From contig NZ_WWCS01000015.1 of assembly GCF_009857535.1 (NCBI RefSeq), forward strand, positions 86,439-150,438: a stretch of 64,000 nucleotides of DNA. The letters are read 5' to 3'. A program made the position numbers and the translations under genes. This document shows positions 51,487 through 59,579 of this stretch, piece after piece; position 1 is the first letter of the stretch, and each line of letters opens with the position of its first letter. Source of the stretch: Duganella margarita (GTDB taxonomy: Bacteria; Pseudomonadota; Gammaproteobacteria; Burkholderiales; Burkholderiaceae_D). The notes beneath the pieces are model-generated. The model saw only the letters and a program-made list of their open reading frames with translations. It had not been told where the DNA came from and did not search any database.

Positions 51487-51669
51487 ATGAGCAAAATGAA
51501 TCGTCTGGACTGGAGCAAGCAAATCACGCTCATGAATGAGCGCATCAAGACCTTCCAGGCCAACCCCGGCCAGGAACAGCTGGAAGCGGTGATCGTTGAA
51601 CTGCAGGCGTACGCGGAAGCGGCGCGCAGCGGCGGCATCGAAATCCCGGCCCGCTTTACGGTCAACTAG
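51487..51669 (+). CDS. Conserved small hypothetical protein
   Basis: This 60-residue protein (MSKMNRLDWSKQITLMNERI...GGIEIPARFTVN) is mostly helical with no membrane segment. It has an in-frame upstream extension that lacks a ribosome site; ATG 51487 follows GGAGCG. No function is recognised. It is 12 bases upstream of the hydrolase gene and may be co-transcribed. Confidence 0.65.
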   Translation: MSKMNRLDWSKQITLMNERIKTFQANPGQEQLEAVIVELQAYAEAARSGGIEIPARFTVN

Positions 51670-51681
51670 GCGTCGCCGGAC

Positions 51682-52635
51682 ATGAAAGCGCTGCGCCTGG
51701 TCGTGCTGGTTCTGGTGCTGGCCGGCGTGGGCGCCGCCGGCTATTACTACATCCGCAATCCCGAATCGCAGACGCTCAATACCGTGGCGCGCCGCGACGC
51801 CCAGGCGCCCGGCGATTACCTCACGCTGGGCGACGGCGTCACCCATTATGAAGTGGCCGGCCCGGACAACGGCCGGGTGGCAGTGCTGGTGCACGGCTTT
51901 TCGGTGCCGTCCTACATCTGGGACCCGACCTTTGCCGCGCTGCGTGACGCCGGCTACCGCGTGATCCGCTACGACCTGTACGGCCGCGGCCTGTCGGACC
52001 GGCCGGACGCCGCCTACGACGGCGCCTTCTACGACCGCGCCTTCTACGACCGCCAGCTGGACCAGCTGCTGGCCGCGCTCAAGGTGGACGGCAAGATCGA
52101 TTTGTTCGGCCTGTCGTTCGGCGGCTACGTCAGCGCGCACTATGCCTCCACCCACCCGCAACGCATCCGCACGCTGAACCTGGTCGATCCGTCCAACAGC
52201 GCCCCCCAGCTGGGCTGGCAGATGACCACGCCGCTGCTCGGCCCCTACCTGTTCCAGACCGGCGCCGTGCCCGGCATGGCGGACCACCAGAGCAGCGACT
52301 TCCTGCATCCCGAACAATTCCCCGGCTGGGCCGACCGCTACCGCCAGCAGATGCAGTACCACGGCTTCGGCCGCGCGCTGTACCGCTCGCGGGTGGCGCT
52401 GGCGCGCGAGGATTTTGACGGCATCTACGCCGCCATCGCCCGCGCCGGCACGCCGGTGCACCTGGTGTGGGGCAAGCAGGATCCGACTATTCCGGTGGCG
52501 CAAGCGGCGCATATCCGCAACGCGATTCCGTCGACTGTATACCGCGAGATCGACCAGTCCGGCCACCTGCCGCAGATGGAGCAGGCGGCCTTATTCAACC
52601 ACGACATGCTGACTTACCTGGCGGCCCATCCATGA
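51682..52635 (+). CDS. Membrane-anchored or exported alpha/beta hydrolase
   Basis: This 317-residue protein has an N-terminal hydrophobic segment (LVVLVLVLAGVGAAGYYYI) and an alpha/beta hydrolase domain: oxyanion HGF in VLVHGFSVP, nucleophile GLSFGGY, an Asp in VWGKQDPTIPV and His in DQSGHLPQME. It is related to haloalkane-dehalogenase/epoxide-hydrolase-like lipases; substrate unknown. Its stop overlaps the acetyltransferase start by four bases. Confidence 0.88.
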   Translation: MKALRLVVLVLVLAGVGAAGYYYIRNPESQTLNTVARRDAQAPGDYLTLGDGVTHYEVAGPDNGRVAVLVHGFSVPSYIWDPTFAALRDAGYRVIRYDLYGRGLSDRPDAAYDGAFYDRAFYDRQLDQLLAALKVDGKIDLFGLSFGGYVSAHYASTHPQRIRTLNLVDPSNSAPQLGWQMTTPLLGPYLFQTGAVPGMADHQSSDFLHPEQFPGWADRYRQQMQYHGFGRALYRSRVALAREDFDGIYAAIARAGTPVHLVWGKQDPTIPVAQAAHIRNAIPSTVYREIDQSGHLPQMEQAALFNHDMLTYLAAHP

Positions 52636-53144
52636 ACATCCGCACCCTGCAAGCCGACGACGTCGACCGCCTGCTGGCGTTTGAAACCGCCAACCGCGCC
52701 TGGTTCGAGCAGCATGTCGAAGCGCGCGACGCCAACTTTTATTCAGCAGCCGGCGTCGCCGCCCACATCGCCGACTACCTGGACAGCTACCAGGCCGGCG
52801 CCATGCATCCGTGCGTACTGACCAGCGACGACGGCGCCGCCATCATCGGCCGCGCCAACCTGCGCCAGATCGACCACGCCGCCGGCAGCGGCGAGGTGGG
52901 CTACCGCATCGGCCAGGCGCAGGCGCGCCAGGGACTGGGCAGCCAGGCGTTGCAGCATTTGATGGCGTTGGCGCGGACGCGCTACGGGCTGCGCATCCTG
53001 AACGCCTGGATCTCGCCGCAGAATCTGGGCTCGCGGCGGGTGGTGGAGAAATGCGGCTTCACGCGCGACGCGCTGGCCGCACCGGTGGTCAGCCAGGTGA
53101 ACGGCGTCGGTCACGCCTCCCACCTGTACCAGTGCCACCTGTAG
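52632..53144 (+). CDS. GNAT-family N-acetyltransferase (RimJ/RimL-like)
   Basis: This 170-residue protein has the GNAT acetyl-CoA motif GYRIGQAQARQGLGSQALQHLMALA and the RimJ-type ISPQNLGSRRVVEKCGFTRD end. Its ATG overlaps the hydrolase TGA. It acetylates an unknown amine, possibly a protein N-terminus. Convergent with dsbA, three bases away. Confidence 0.9.
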   Translation: MNIRTLQADDVDRLLAFETANRAWFEQHVEARDANFYSAAGVAAHIADYLDSYQAGAMHPCVLTSDDGAAIIGRANLRQIDHAAGSGEVGYRIGQAQARQGLGSQALQHLMALARTRYGLRILNAWISPQNLGSRRVVEKCGFTRDALAAPVVSQVNGVGHASHLYQCHL

Positions 53145-53147
53145 AGC

Positions 53148-53813
53148 TTACTTCTTGCCGGCGCGCGCCTGCGCCACCAGCGCATCGAGCACCTGCAGCG
53201 TCGCCGCGTTCAGCTGCTGGCGCGGCGTGCCCGGATTGCTGGCGTCGACCATGGTCGGATTGGTAACGTAGCGGCCATCCACCACCAGCGTCGGCGTGCT
53301 GTTGACTTCATACGTGCTGGCCACGCGGCCGGCGTTTTTCAGGCGCGTCATCACCGCGAACGAAGTGTACATGGCGGTGAACTTCTGCTTGTCGATGCCG
53401 TTCTTGACCGCCCAGTCGATATTCGCCTCGTCGCTGTTCAGGCGGCGGCGCTCGACGTGCCAGGTGCTGAGGATCCTGGCGTGCAGCTGCTCTTCCAGCT
53501 TCATCGCTTCCAGCGTCAGGAACATATGCGCTTCCGGATCGTTCTCGCCGGTCAGCGGCAGGTGGATGCGGCGGAACACGATGTTGTCGCCCTGCTTCTT
53601 GACCCAGGCCAGCATGTCGGGCTCCAGCGCGTAGCACGCCGGGCAGTGATACATGAAGAACTCGATCACCTCGACCTTCTGGCCCTGCGCCTGCACCGGC
53701 TGCGGGGCTTTCAGGGTGGTGTATTCGGCGCCGTTCCGCGGCGCGGTCGGCGAAGCAAACGCAGTGGCGGCGCACAGGCCGGCGACCACCAGGGCCATCT
53801 TCAACAAACGCAT
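53148..53813 (-). CDS. dsbA: Thiol:disulfide interchange protein DsbA
   Basis: This 221-residue periplasmic oxidase has a signal peptide (cleavage after AFA), the active site EFFMYHCPACYALEP (Cys57-Pro-Ala-Cys60) and the cis-Pro loop NSTPTLVVDG. It introduces disulfides in exported proteins. The CPAC dipeptide differs from the CPHC of enteric DsbA and may change redox potential. Start ATG 53813 is six bases after GAGG; earlier in-frame ATG and TTG are less well placed. Confidence 0.92.
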   Translation of the reverse strand: MRLLKMALVVAGLCAATAFASPTAPRNGAEYTTLKAPQPVQAQGQKVEVIEFFMYHCPACYALEPDMLAWVKKQGDNIVFRRIHLPLTGENDPEAHMFLTLEAMKLEEQLHARILSTWHVERRRLNSDEANIDWAVKNGIDKQKFTAMYTSFAVMTRLKNAGRVASTYEVNSTPTLVVDGRYVTNPTMVDASNPGTPRQQLNAATLQVLDALVAQARAGKK

Positions 53814-53987
53814 GATCATCCTCAAAAGAGCAAAGACAGCAGATTATCACTTCTGTGGCGGACGCGCTTCCAAACCGGCCATATCCTGCATCAGCGCGAT
53901 CAGCCGCGCCGCGCCCAGGCCGGCCGTCGTGCAGCATGCGCTGCAAGGCGTCCTGCGGCGCGTTGTTATCTGAATCAAGGAAATACC

Positions 53988-54369
53988 ATGCAAGGCATGA
54001 AACGCAAAGTGGTCTACGCATCCCTGTTTGAACTGATCGCCATCGGCCTGACCAGCAGCCTGCTGAAGTTCGGCGTCGTCGAGCGTCGCCTTCGTCTGGC
54101 ACTTCGTGTTCAACTCGGCGTTTGAAGCGTGGGAAGCGCGCCAGGTCACGCGCGGCCGCAACTGGAAGCGCCGCGTCGTCCATACGATCGGCTTCGAGGG
54201 TGGACTGGTGGTGATGCTGGTGCCGCTATTCGCCTGGTGGCTGCGCATTTCGCTGTGGGACGCGCTGGTGCTGAATCTCGGCCTGCTGCTGCTCTTTATG
54301 GTATATACGTATATTTTCAGCCTCACGTTCGACCGCATTTTCGGCCTGCCCGCATCGGCGCAAGGCTAA
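53988..54369 (+). pseudogene. Frameshifted PACE-family efflux transporter
   Basis: The first frame begins MQGMKRKVVYASLFELIAIGLTS, the standard start of PACE (chlorhexidine/acriflavine) transporters, but ends at a TGA (54123) after 45 codons. The next frame continues VAFVWHFVFNSAFEAWEARQVTRGR and ends FDRIFGLPASA, the normal PACE C-terminus. The total is about 127 codons against about 145 normal, so a small internal deletion removed most of the second helix and shifted the frame. AAGGA remains before the ATG. Confidence 0.85.
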
Positions 54370-54391
54370 GCCACCAACCACTGGAGACCCT

Positions 54392-55690
54392 ATGAAGTTG
54401 CATCCGCTTGCTGTCGCAGTCCTGGCCCTGACCTTCGGCGCGGCGCATGCCGACGCACTCTCCCCCACCGAGCAGAAAATCGTCGCCGAAGTGAAAGCCC
54501 ATGCGCCGCAGGGACTGGAACTGCTGGAACGCTCGGTCAACATCAACAGCGGCACCATGAACCACGACGGCGTGCGCGCGGTCGGCAAGCTGTTTGGCGA
54601 GCAGTTCGCGCAACTGGGCTTTGCCACGCGCTGGTCGGACATGCCGGCCGCGATGCAGCGCGCCGGCCATTTGATCGCCACGCGCGAGGGCAAGCAAGGC
54701 AAGCGCCTGCTGCTGATCGGCCATCTGGACACGGTATTTGAAAAGGACAGCACGGTGCAGCTGTGGCAGCGCAATGGCGACCGCGTACGCGGCCAGGGCG
54801 TCAACGATATGAAGGGCGGCGACGTGATCATCGTCGAAGCGCTGCGCGCCTTGCAGCGCGTGGGTGCGCTGGACAACACCAATATCACCATCGTCTTCAG
54901 CGGCGATGAAGAGAATGCCGGCGAACCGATTGCCGTCTCGCGCGCCGACATGGTCAACGCCGCCAAGCGCAGCGACATCGCCCTGGCCTTCGAGGCCACG
55001 GTGCGCGACAAGAGCGGCCGCGATACCGGCACCATCGGCCGCCGCTCGTCGTCATCGTGGGAATTGAAAGTCAGCGGCAAACAGGGCCACTCCAGCGGCA
55101 TCTTCAGCGAGAGCGCCGGCTATGGCGCCATCTACGAAGCAGCGCGCATCCTCGACGGCTTCCGCCAGCAGGTGATTGAACCCGACCTGACCTTCAGCCC
55201 CGGCCTGATCGTCGGCGGCACCGACACCACCACCAACGCGCTCGGCACCACCGGACAGGCGGCCGGCAAGAGCAACGTCATCGCGCGCAGCGCCACCGTG
55301 GAGGGCGACCTGCGCTACCTGACCTACGAACAGCGCGACCGCGCGCACGCGAAAATGAAGGCCATCGTCGCCCAGAACCTGCCGGGCACCAGCGCCAGCA
55401 TCAGCTTCCGCGACGCCTACCCGCCGATGTCGCCGACCGCCGGCAACCTGGCGGTGCTGAAGGCCTATTCGCAGGCCAGCCAGGACGCCGGCCTGGGCGA
55501 GATCCCCGCCCTGCCGCCAGGCCAGCGCGGCGCCGGCGACATCCAGTTCGTCGCCCCGCTGCTCGATTCGCTGGACGGCTTGGGCGCCACCGGCAACGGC
55601 GCCCACTCGCCCGACGAAGACCTGGAAATCGCCTCCATCGAACGCGCCACCGTCCGCATCGCCATCCTGCTGTATCGTCTGACGCGTTGA
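54392..55690 (+). CDS. M20-family exported peptidase (glutamate carboxypeptidase type)
   Basis: This 432-residue protein has a signal peptide (cleavage after AHA) and the M20 metal and catalytic residues: GHLDTVF (His, Asp), GVNDMKGG (bridging Asp), GDEENAG (catalytic Glu pair) and a terminal NGAHSPDED His. The dimerisation lid lies between about residues 215 and 325. It resembles CPG2-type carboxypeptidases releasing C-terminal Glu from folates or peptides. The last 459 bases recur almost unchanged at 59580-60038. Confidence 0.92.
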   Translation: MKLHPLAVAVLALTFGAAHADALSPTEQKIVAEVKAHAPQGLELLERSVNINSGTMNHDGVRAVGKLFGEQFAQLGFATRWSDMPAAMQRAGHLIATREGKQGKRLLLIGHLDTVFEKDSTVQLWQRNGDRVRGQGVNDMKGGDVIIVEALRALQRVGALDNTNITIVFSGDEENAGEPIAVSRADMVNAAKRSDIALAFEATVRDKSGRDTGTIGRRSSSSWELKVSGKQGHSSGIFSESAGYGAIYEAARILDGFRQQVIEPDLTFSPGLIVGGTDTTTNALGTTGQAAGKSNVIARSATVEGDLRYLTYEQRDRAHAKMKAIVAQNLPGTSASISFRDAYPPMSPTAGNLAVLKAYSQASQDAGLGEIPALPPGQRGAGDIQFVAPLLDSLDGLGATGNGAHSPDEDLEIASIERATVRIAILLYRLTR

Positions 55691-55758
55691 GCCGGGGATA
55701 GATCAAACTCTGCTGAAATACTGGGTGCTACCATGGCTGAATCATTCAGGAGACAGCC

Positions 55759-55989
55759 ATGGAAACCACAACGACAGTCAATGCTGATGGGACCGTCACG
55801 ATTCCAGCAGAAATAAGAAAACGCTACGGCATCAAGCCCGGCGCCGAGGTTTGCTGCGTGATGAATGGCTACCAGCTTGAGATGCGCATCGTAGGTACCC
55901 AACTTCCCGAATCCAACACCAAGCCGGTCAGCGGTTTCGGCATGATCAAAAGTGATGTGCCTTCCGTCGACCCTCACGTTGGACTCTGA
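55759..55989 (+). CDS. AbrB/VapB-type antitoxin
   Basis: This 76-residue protein has a swapped-hairpin AbrB domain (TTTVNADGTVTIPAEIRKRYGIKPGAEVCCVMNG, residues 3-36) followed by a tail that would bind a PIN toxin. AGGAGA precedes the ATG. The toxin gene just downstream is broken, so this antitoxin is now an orphan. Confidence 0.82.
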   Translation: METTTTVNADGTVTIPAEIRKRYGIKPGAEVCCVMNGYQLEMRIVGTQLPESNTKPVSGFGMIKSDVPSVDPHVGL

Positions 55990-56001
55990 TGGCCATCCAC
56001 C

Positions 56002-56391
56002 ATGATCGGGCTCGACACCAACGTGCTGGCACGCTACTACATCGATGATCACACCGATGCAGAAGCAAAACTGTAGCGTCCATTAGCACAACGCCTGATC
56101 GATTCCGGCCAACCGCTAGCTGTCTGCAAGACGGTCATCCTCGAACGAGAGTGGCTGATGCGAAATAACTACCACCTGGAGCGCGCAGCAATTCTCGCCA
56201 CGTTGCATCACATGGTGAGCGTGGCCCACTTGACGATAGAAGATCGGCCCGCCATCACTCACGCCATAACGAACTACGCGCGGGGAATTGCATTCACCGA
56301 TGCGCTGCATCACGCCAGCTATCAAAACTGCGACAGGAAGATCTAGTTCGACGATCAAAAATTATCTCTTCAAACGGCGACATTGGTCTAA
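56002..56391 (+). pseudogene. Decayed VapC-type PIN-domain toxin
   Basis: The frame starts MIGLDTNVLARYYIDDHTDAE, a textbook PIN beginning with the first catalytic Asp, then hits TAG at 56074. The same frame continues RPLAQRLIDSG ... VILEREWLMRNNY (second acidic residue) ... FTDALHHASYQNCDRK to a second TAG at 56344 and then FDDQKLSL, the usual VapC C-terminus. Two in-frame stops make it non-functional. Twelve bases separate it from the antitoxin. Confidence 0.85.
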
Positions 56392-56661
56392 TGCCGCGAG
56401 AGGCGATGTTACATTGAGACGTTAGCTCTTTGTCATTGCGGGAAGCAAGTTTCATCAGGGTTACCGGGGGATGCATTTGGTACCTCCGCCCGGTATGGCG
56501 TGTTTGAGTGGCATAAAGTACGAAGAACACAACGAATCGATCTCCATATTGGGAGACGTGAACGCTAGCCTATCGGCTATAGCTTGCTGTCACACCTCGT
56601 GTTCATGTTCTGCACAACGTTCGACTAGGGCTTTATCAATAAATCACTAGTCTTACAAATG
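56392..56661. other. Non-coding transition into the AT-rich cassette
   Basis: No gene is seen. Base composition falls from mixed to AT-rich, with a sharp change near 56630. No direct repeat, tRNA end or transposase remnant was found to explain the junction. Confidence 0.45.
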
Positions 56662-56698
56662 TGACTATTGGATAGTTTTGCACTTTAAAAAATAGTCA
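56662..56698 (+). promoter_or_regulatory. Inverted repeat and promoter-like sequence before the four-gene cassette
   Basis: Perfect 8-bp arms TGACTATT (56662-56669) and AATAGTCA (56691-56698) surround a 21-base spacer holding TTGCAC, a candidate -35, with TAATAT immediately after as a candidate -10. The layout suggests a repressor-controlled promoter about 45 bases before the first gene. Confidence 0.5.
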
Positions 56699-56743
56699 TA
56701 ATATTCCTTGGATGCATTCACCCATACCTCCAAGGAAAAAAGC

Positions 56744-57190
56744 ATGTTACAAACGGCACTCATAATTTCTCTTCCGTCTCAGCATTCCCATCATGCACAA
56801 ATTCTGGCGGACCTAAAAAAAGCCTTTAATATTAAGGAGCTTTCATTAAATCCAATGAATGGTGCTCCTTGCAATCAAAAAATTTTAATAGATTCAGCAT
56901 TAAATAATGTCTCCCTGGTCGTTATCACTCTTTCGAACAAAACAAAAAATGATGATTGTATTTGTTATGCAATACAGTCTGCCACTGCCAAAGGAATTAA
57001 AGTACTTGGCATATGGGACTCAGGAGCTCATGTTGAAGATATTACGCCTTGCATGGTGAAAAGCGGTGACTTCGTTACAAACTATCCAAGCGATTTAATT
57101 GATATTATTAGACAAAAGCCTAGTATTTGGATAGATCCCAATGGAGAAACAATTGAAAAAAGATCTATAAAAAAACATATTTGTGGCTAA
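56744..57190 (+). CDS. Small Rossmann/TIR-like protein, first gene of AT-rich cassette
   Basis: This 148-residue AT-rich-coded protein has an alternating strand/helix pattern: TALIISLP, HHAQILADLKKAF, LIDSALNNVSLVVITLSNKT, YAIQSATAKGIKVLGIW and a final SDLIDIIRQ helix. This resembles TIR-like (MTH538-type) or 2'-deoxyribosyltransferase-like folds that bind nucleotides. The usual TIR catalytic Glu in the WxxxE-like position is not seen (CICYAIQSA), so it may sense rather than cut. The ATG at 56744 has AAGGA eight bases upstream. No firm family is recognised. Confidence 0.6.
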   Translation: MLQTALIISLPSQHSHHAQILADLKKAFNIKELSLNPMNGAPCNQKILIDSALNNVSLVVITLSNKTKNDDCICYAIQSATAKGIKVLGIWDSGAHVEDITPCMVKSGDFVTNYPSDLIDIIRQKPSIWIDPNGETIEKRSIKKHICG

Positions 57191-57192
57191 TT

Positions 57193-57774
57193 ATGAAAAT
57201 TCATTCTTACGTGGTGGCACGAGACTTTGGTTTTGCTCCGAATCCTTTTTTTGATTACTGTACTCTTGCGACATGCAAACCTATAATACGTCGCACAGCT
57301 CAAGTAGGGGATATAGTAATTGGTACTAGAGCATCTCCCAAAGATTATGAATTGGTTTTTTTCTTAGAAATAAGTGAAATATGTACTTTCGAGCAGTACT
57401 GGCAAGATCCACGGTTTATAGAAAAAAAGCCAAATTTTTCGGCAAGCATAAAACATGCTTTTGGTGATAATATTTATCATAAAGATTCAAAACAAAACTG
57501 GGTACAGGAAGATTCCCACCATACAAATTATGATGGAACTCCAGTTAAGGAAAATATCGATAAAGATACATCAGGGTTAAATGTCCTTATAGCGAAAAAT
57601 TTTAGCTACTGGGGACGTGAAAGTATCCCAATACCTGAAGATCTCAGATTAATTAAGAAAATTGGACCTGGGCATAAAAGTGATTTCAACAATCTACAAA
57701 AATTAAAAATAATCGAATGGTTAAAAACTCTTCCAAGTGGCGTTCAAGGCCTGCCAATAGATTGGGGGGTATAA
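57193..57774 (+). CDS. Nmad2-like (nucleotide modification associated domain 2) protein
   Basis: This 193-residue protein contains the run SYVVARDFGFAPNPF (residues 5-19), CTLATCKPIIRRTAQVGD (23-40), FGDNIY, WVQEDSHH, YWGR and GPGHKSDFNN, which I recognise as the Nmad2 family predicted to act in DNA-base or nucleotide modification systems. No biochemical role is established. It starts two bases after the first cassette gene and its stop abuts the MazG-gene ATG. Confidence 0.72.
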   Translation: MKIHSYVVARDFGFAPNPFFDYCTLATCKPIIRRTAQVGDIVIGTRASPKDYELVFFLEISEICTFEQYWQDPRFIEKKPNFSASIKHAFGDNIYHKDSKQNWVQEDSHHTNYDGTPVKENIDKDTSGLNVLIAKNFSYWGRESIPIPEDLRLIKKIGPGHKSDFNNLQKLKIIEWLKTLPSGVQGLPIDWGV

Positions 57775-58869
57775 ATGAATATTGAAGAATATTTTTTTAA
57801 ATTAAAGGCTTTAGATAAGTTAAATGATATCACCGATGTGAAATTAGGGCTTTTTGGCGAAGTTGGAAGTATATTAACTACTGCAAAAAAGAAAAGCCGA
57901 GAAGGCAACTCTTTTGATTATATTCCCCACTTAACTGAGGAGCTCGGCGACGCACTATGGTATTTTTGTAGACTAACCGATCGTTTGGGATTAGAATTTA
58001 GCGAAATTGTGAGTTTTGAAGATTTCAAAGCCGGAAATAGTAATATATTAGCTACCGATCTATATTCTAGTCCGCTAGCACATGCCCCAATCGTTGAAAC
58101 TGCTAATTTTCCAGCAACACTTCAACTTTTGGGTAGCGCTGCCGCCAAACTATTACATGTCGAACTTGATAAGAAAATTGATGCGAAGATGGCTCTTCAG
58201 GAATTCTTCCGTTATTTTTTAAGTATAGTTGCCGCTACTGAAATAAAATTTTCGTCTGTTTTATCATTTAATCTTCAAAAAAGTGAGGGAAGATTTTCAG
58301 AACTCGACATAAATCGCCTTCCAAATTTTGATAGAAATTTTGATAGTGACGAGAGATTACCAGAAAATTTCGAAATAAAAATTATACAACGGTCAAATGG
58401 TAAATCATATATGAAGTTAAATGACGTCTTCATTGGCGATCCTTTGACAGATAACATCTCAGTAGAGGATGGGTATAGATTTCATGACGTTTTTCACATG
58501 GCGAATGCAGCCATCTTACATTGGTCTCCAACTTTTAGATCTTTAATTCGTCACAAAAGAAAAAGTGACTCGAGAATTGATGAAGCTGAAGATGGCGGTC
58601 GTGCCATAGTCATAGAAGAAGGTTTAACTGCATGGATCTTCTCTTATGCGAAAGAAGTAGATTTTTTTGCAAATAGAACTAGCATTTCATTTGACATTTT
58701 AAAGTCAATTAAGCAATTTGTAAAAGGCTATGAAGTTGAGAATTGCCCTGTCTCTTTATGGGAAAAATCTATTCTAGATGGTTATGCGGTTTTTAGAGAA
58801 TTAAAAGCTCATAAAAGTGGAACCATCTTAGGAGACAGAGGAAGGCGTACAATAGAATTTCGGAGGTAA
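57775..58869 (+). CDS. MazG-type nucleotide pyrophosphohydrolase with extra C-terminal domain
   Basis: This 364-residue protein has an N-terminal MazG-like all-helical NTP pyrophosphohydrolase module (GLFGEVGSI around Glu29 and HLTEELGDALWYF with Glu56/Asp59). A second, degenerate MazG-like helix pair may lie at 115-173 (ALQEFFRYFLSIVAA ... NLQKSEGRF). The C-terminal domain (about 200-364) has RFHDVFHMA (His237, Asp238, His241) and EDGGRAIVIEEGL, conserved-looking charged residues that could bind metal. It would hydrolyse (d)NTPs to monophosphates. It starts directly after the Nmad2 stop. Confidence 0.75.
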   Translation: MNIEEYFFKLKALDKLNDITDVKLGLFGEVGSILTTAKKKSREGNSFDYIPHLTEELGDALWYFCRLTDRLGLEFSEIVSFEDFKAGNSNILATDLYSSPLAHAPIVETANFPATLQLLGSAAAKLLHVELDKKIDAKMALQEFFRYFLSIVAATEIKFSSVLSFNLQKSEGRFSELDINRLPNFDRNFDSDERLPENFEIKIIQRSNGKSYMKLNDVFIGDPLTDNISVEDGYRFHDVFHMANAAILHWSPTFRSLIRHKRKSDSRIDEAEDGGRAIVIEEGLTAWIFSYAKEVDFFANRTSISFDILKSIKQFVKGYEVENCPVSLWEKSILDGYAVFRELKAHKSGTILGDRGRRTIEFRR

Positions 58870-58870
58870 A

Positions 58871-59533
58871 ATGAAGTCTAATGAATTTATTAACTCGCTA
58901 GCGTCGTTAAGCGTTGCCAATACTTTTAATCCTTACTCAGAAGTATGCGAGAAATTCGATATAAAAAATGCGGATAAAACCAGAAAAAAAATTTTGCATT
59001 TGCTTTTAAAAAAAGCTGAGTATAGCGAAGTGGATTCACTTTGGATCGGTAGAGATCTTGGACATCGCGGGGGAAGACGTACGGGTTTAGCATTGACAGA
59101 TGATGTAAATGTTAAATCTCATACTCAGAGATGGGGTATTGAATATGAGCCAGTAACCATAGGGCCACCTGTTACTGAACGCACTGCGGCAGTCATTTGG
59201 AGTGTATTAAATCAGATTCCAGAAAAAATATTTCTTTGGAATGTTTTCCCATTACATCCATTTGAGCCACATGATCCCTTTACTAATCGATCCCACAACT
59301 CCGCAGAAAGGAAAATCGGCGAGGAAATATTGGCCAATTTAATTTCCGTAATCAAACCAAAAAGATTAATTGCGATTGGAAATGATGCAGCATCATCAGC
59401 AATGAAAGTCGGCGGCAATATTGAGATATTGAAAATAAGACATCCGAGCTATGGAGGGCAAAACATATTTCTTTCGCAAATTCTTGAAATATATGGAGTT
59501 TCTCCGCCAGAAAAACAGTGCAACCTTTTTTAG
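58871..59533 (+). CDS. Uracil-DNA glycosylase superfamily protein, last gene of AT-rich cassette
   Basis: This 220-residue protein has UDG-superfamily features: motif A-like WIGRDLGHRGGRRTGLALTD (residues 58-77), the strand NVFPLHPFEP (124-133), the Rossmann strand KRLIAIGND and motif B-like HPSYGG (191-196). Motif A differs from GQDPYH and GEAPG types, so base specificity is unknown. It could excise uracil or a modified base. GGAGG lies in the last codons of the MazG gene, and the ATG follows that stop by one base. Confidence 0.72.
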   Translation: MKSNEFINSLASLSVANTFNPYSEVCEKFDIKNADKTRKKILHLLLKKAEYSEVDSLWIGRDLGHRGGRRTGLALTDDVNVKSHTQRWGIEYEPVTIGPPVTERTAAVIWSVLNQIPEKIFLWNVFPLHPFEPHDPFTNRSHNSAERKIGEEILANLISVIKPKRLIAIGNDAASSAMKVGGNIEILKIRHPSYGGQNIFLSQILEIYGVSPPEKQCNLF

Positions 59534-59579
59534 TATTGATATTAAATTTAGATGCATTTATCCCAAAACTAAACCCTGC

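Noticed and set aside
53847..53972. Possible minus-strand gene remnant reading DNNAPQDALQRMLHD and, in another frame, GAARLIALMQDMAGLEARP
   Set aside because: It looks protein-like but is short, needs a frameshift and matches no family I know; it is also the promoter region between dsbA and the PACE pseudogene.
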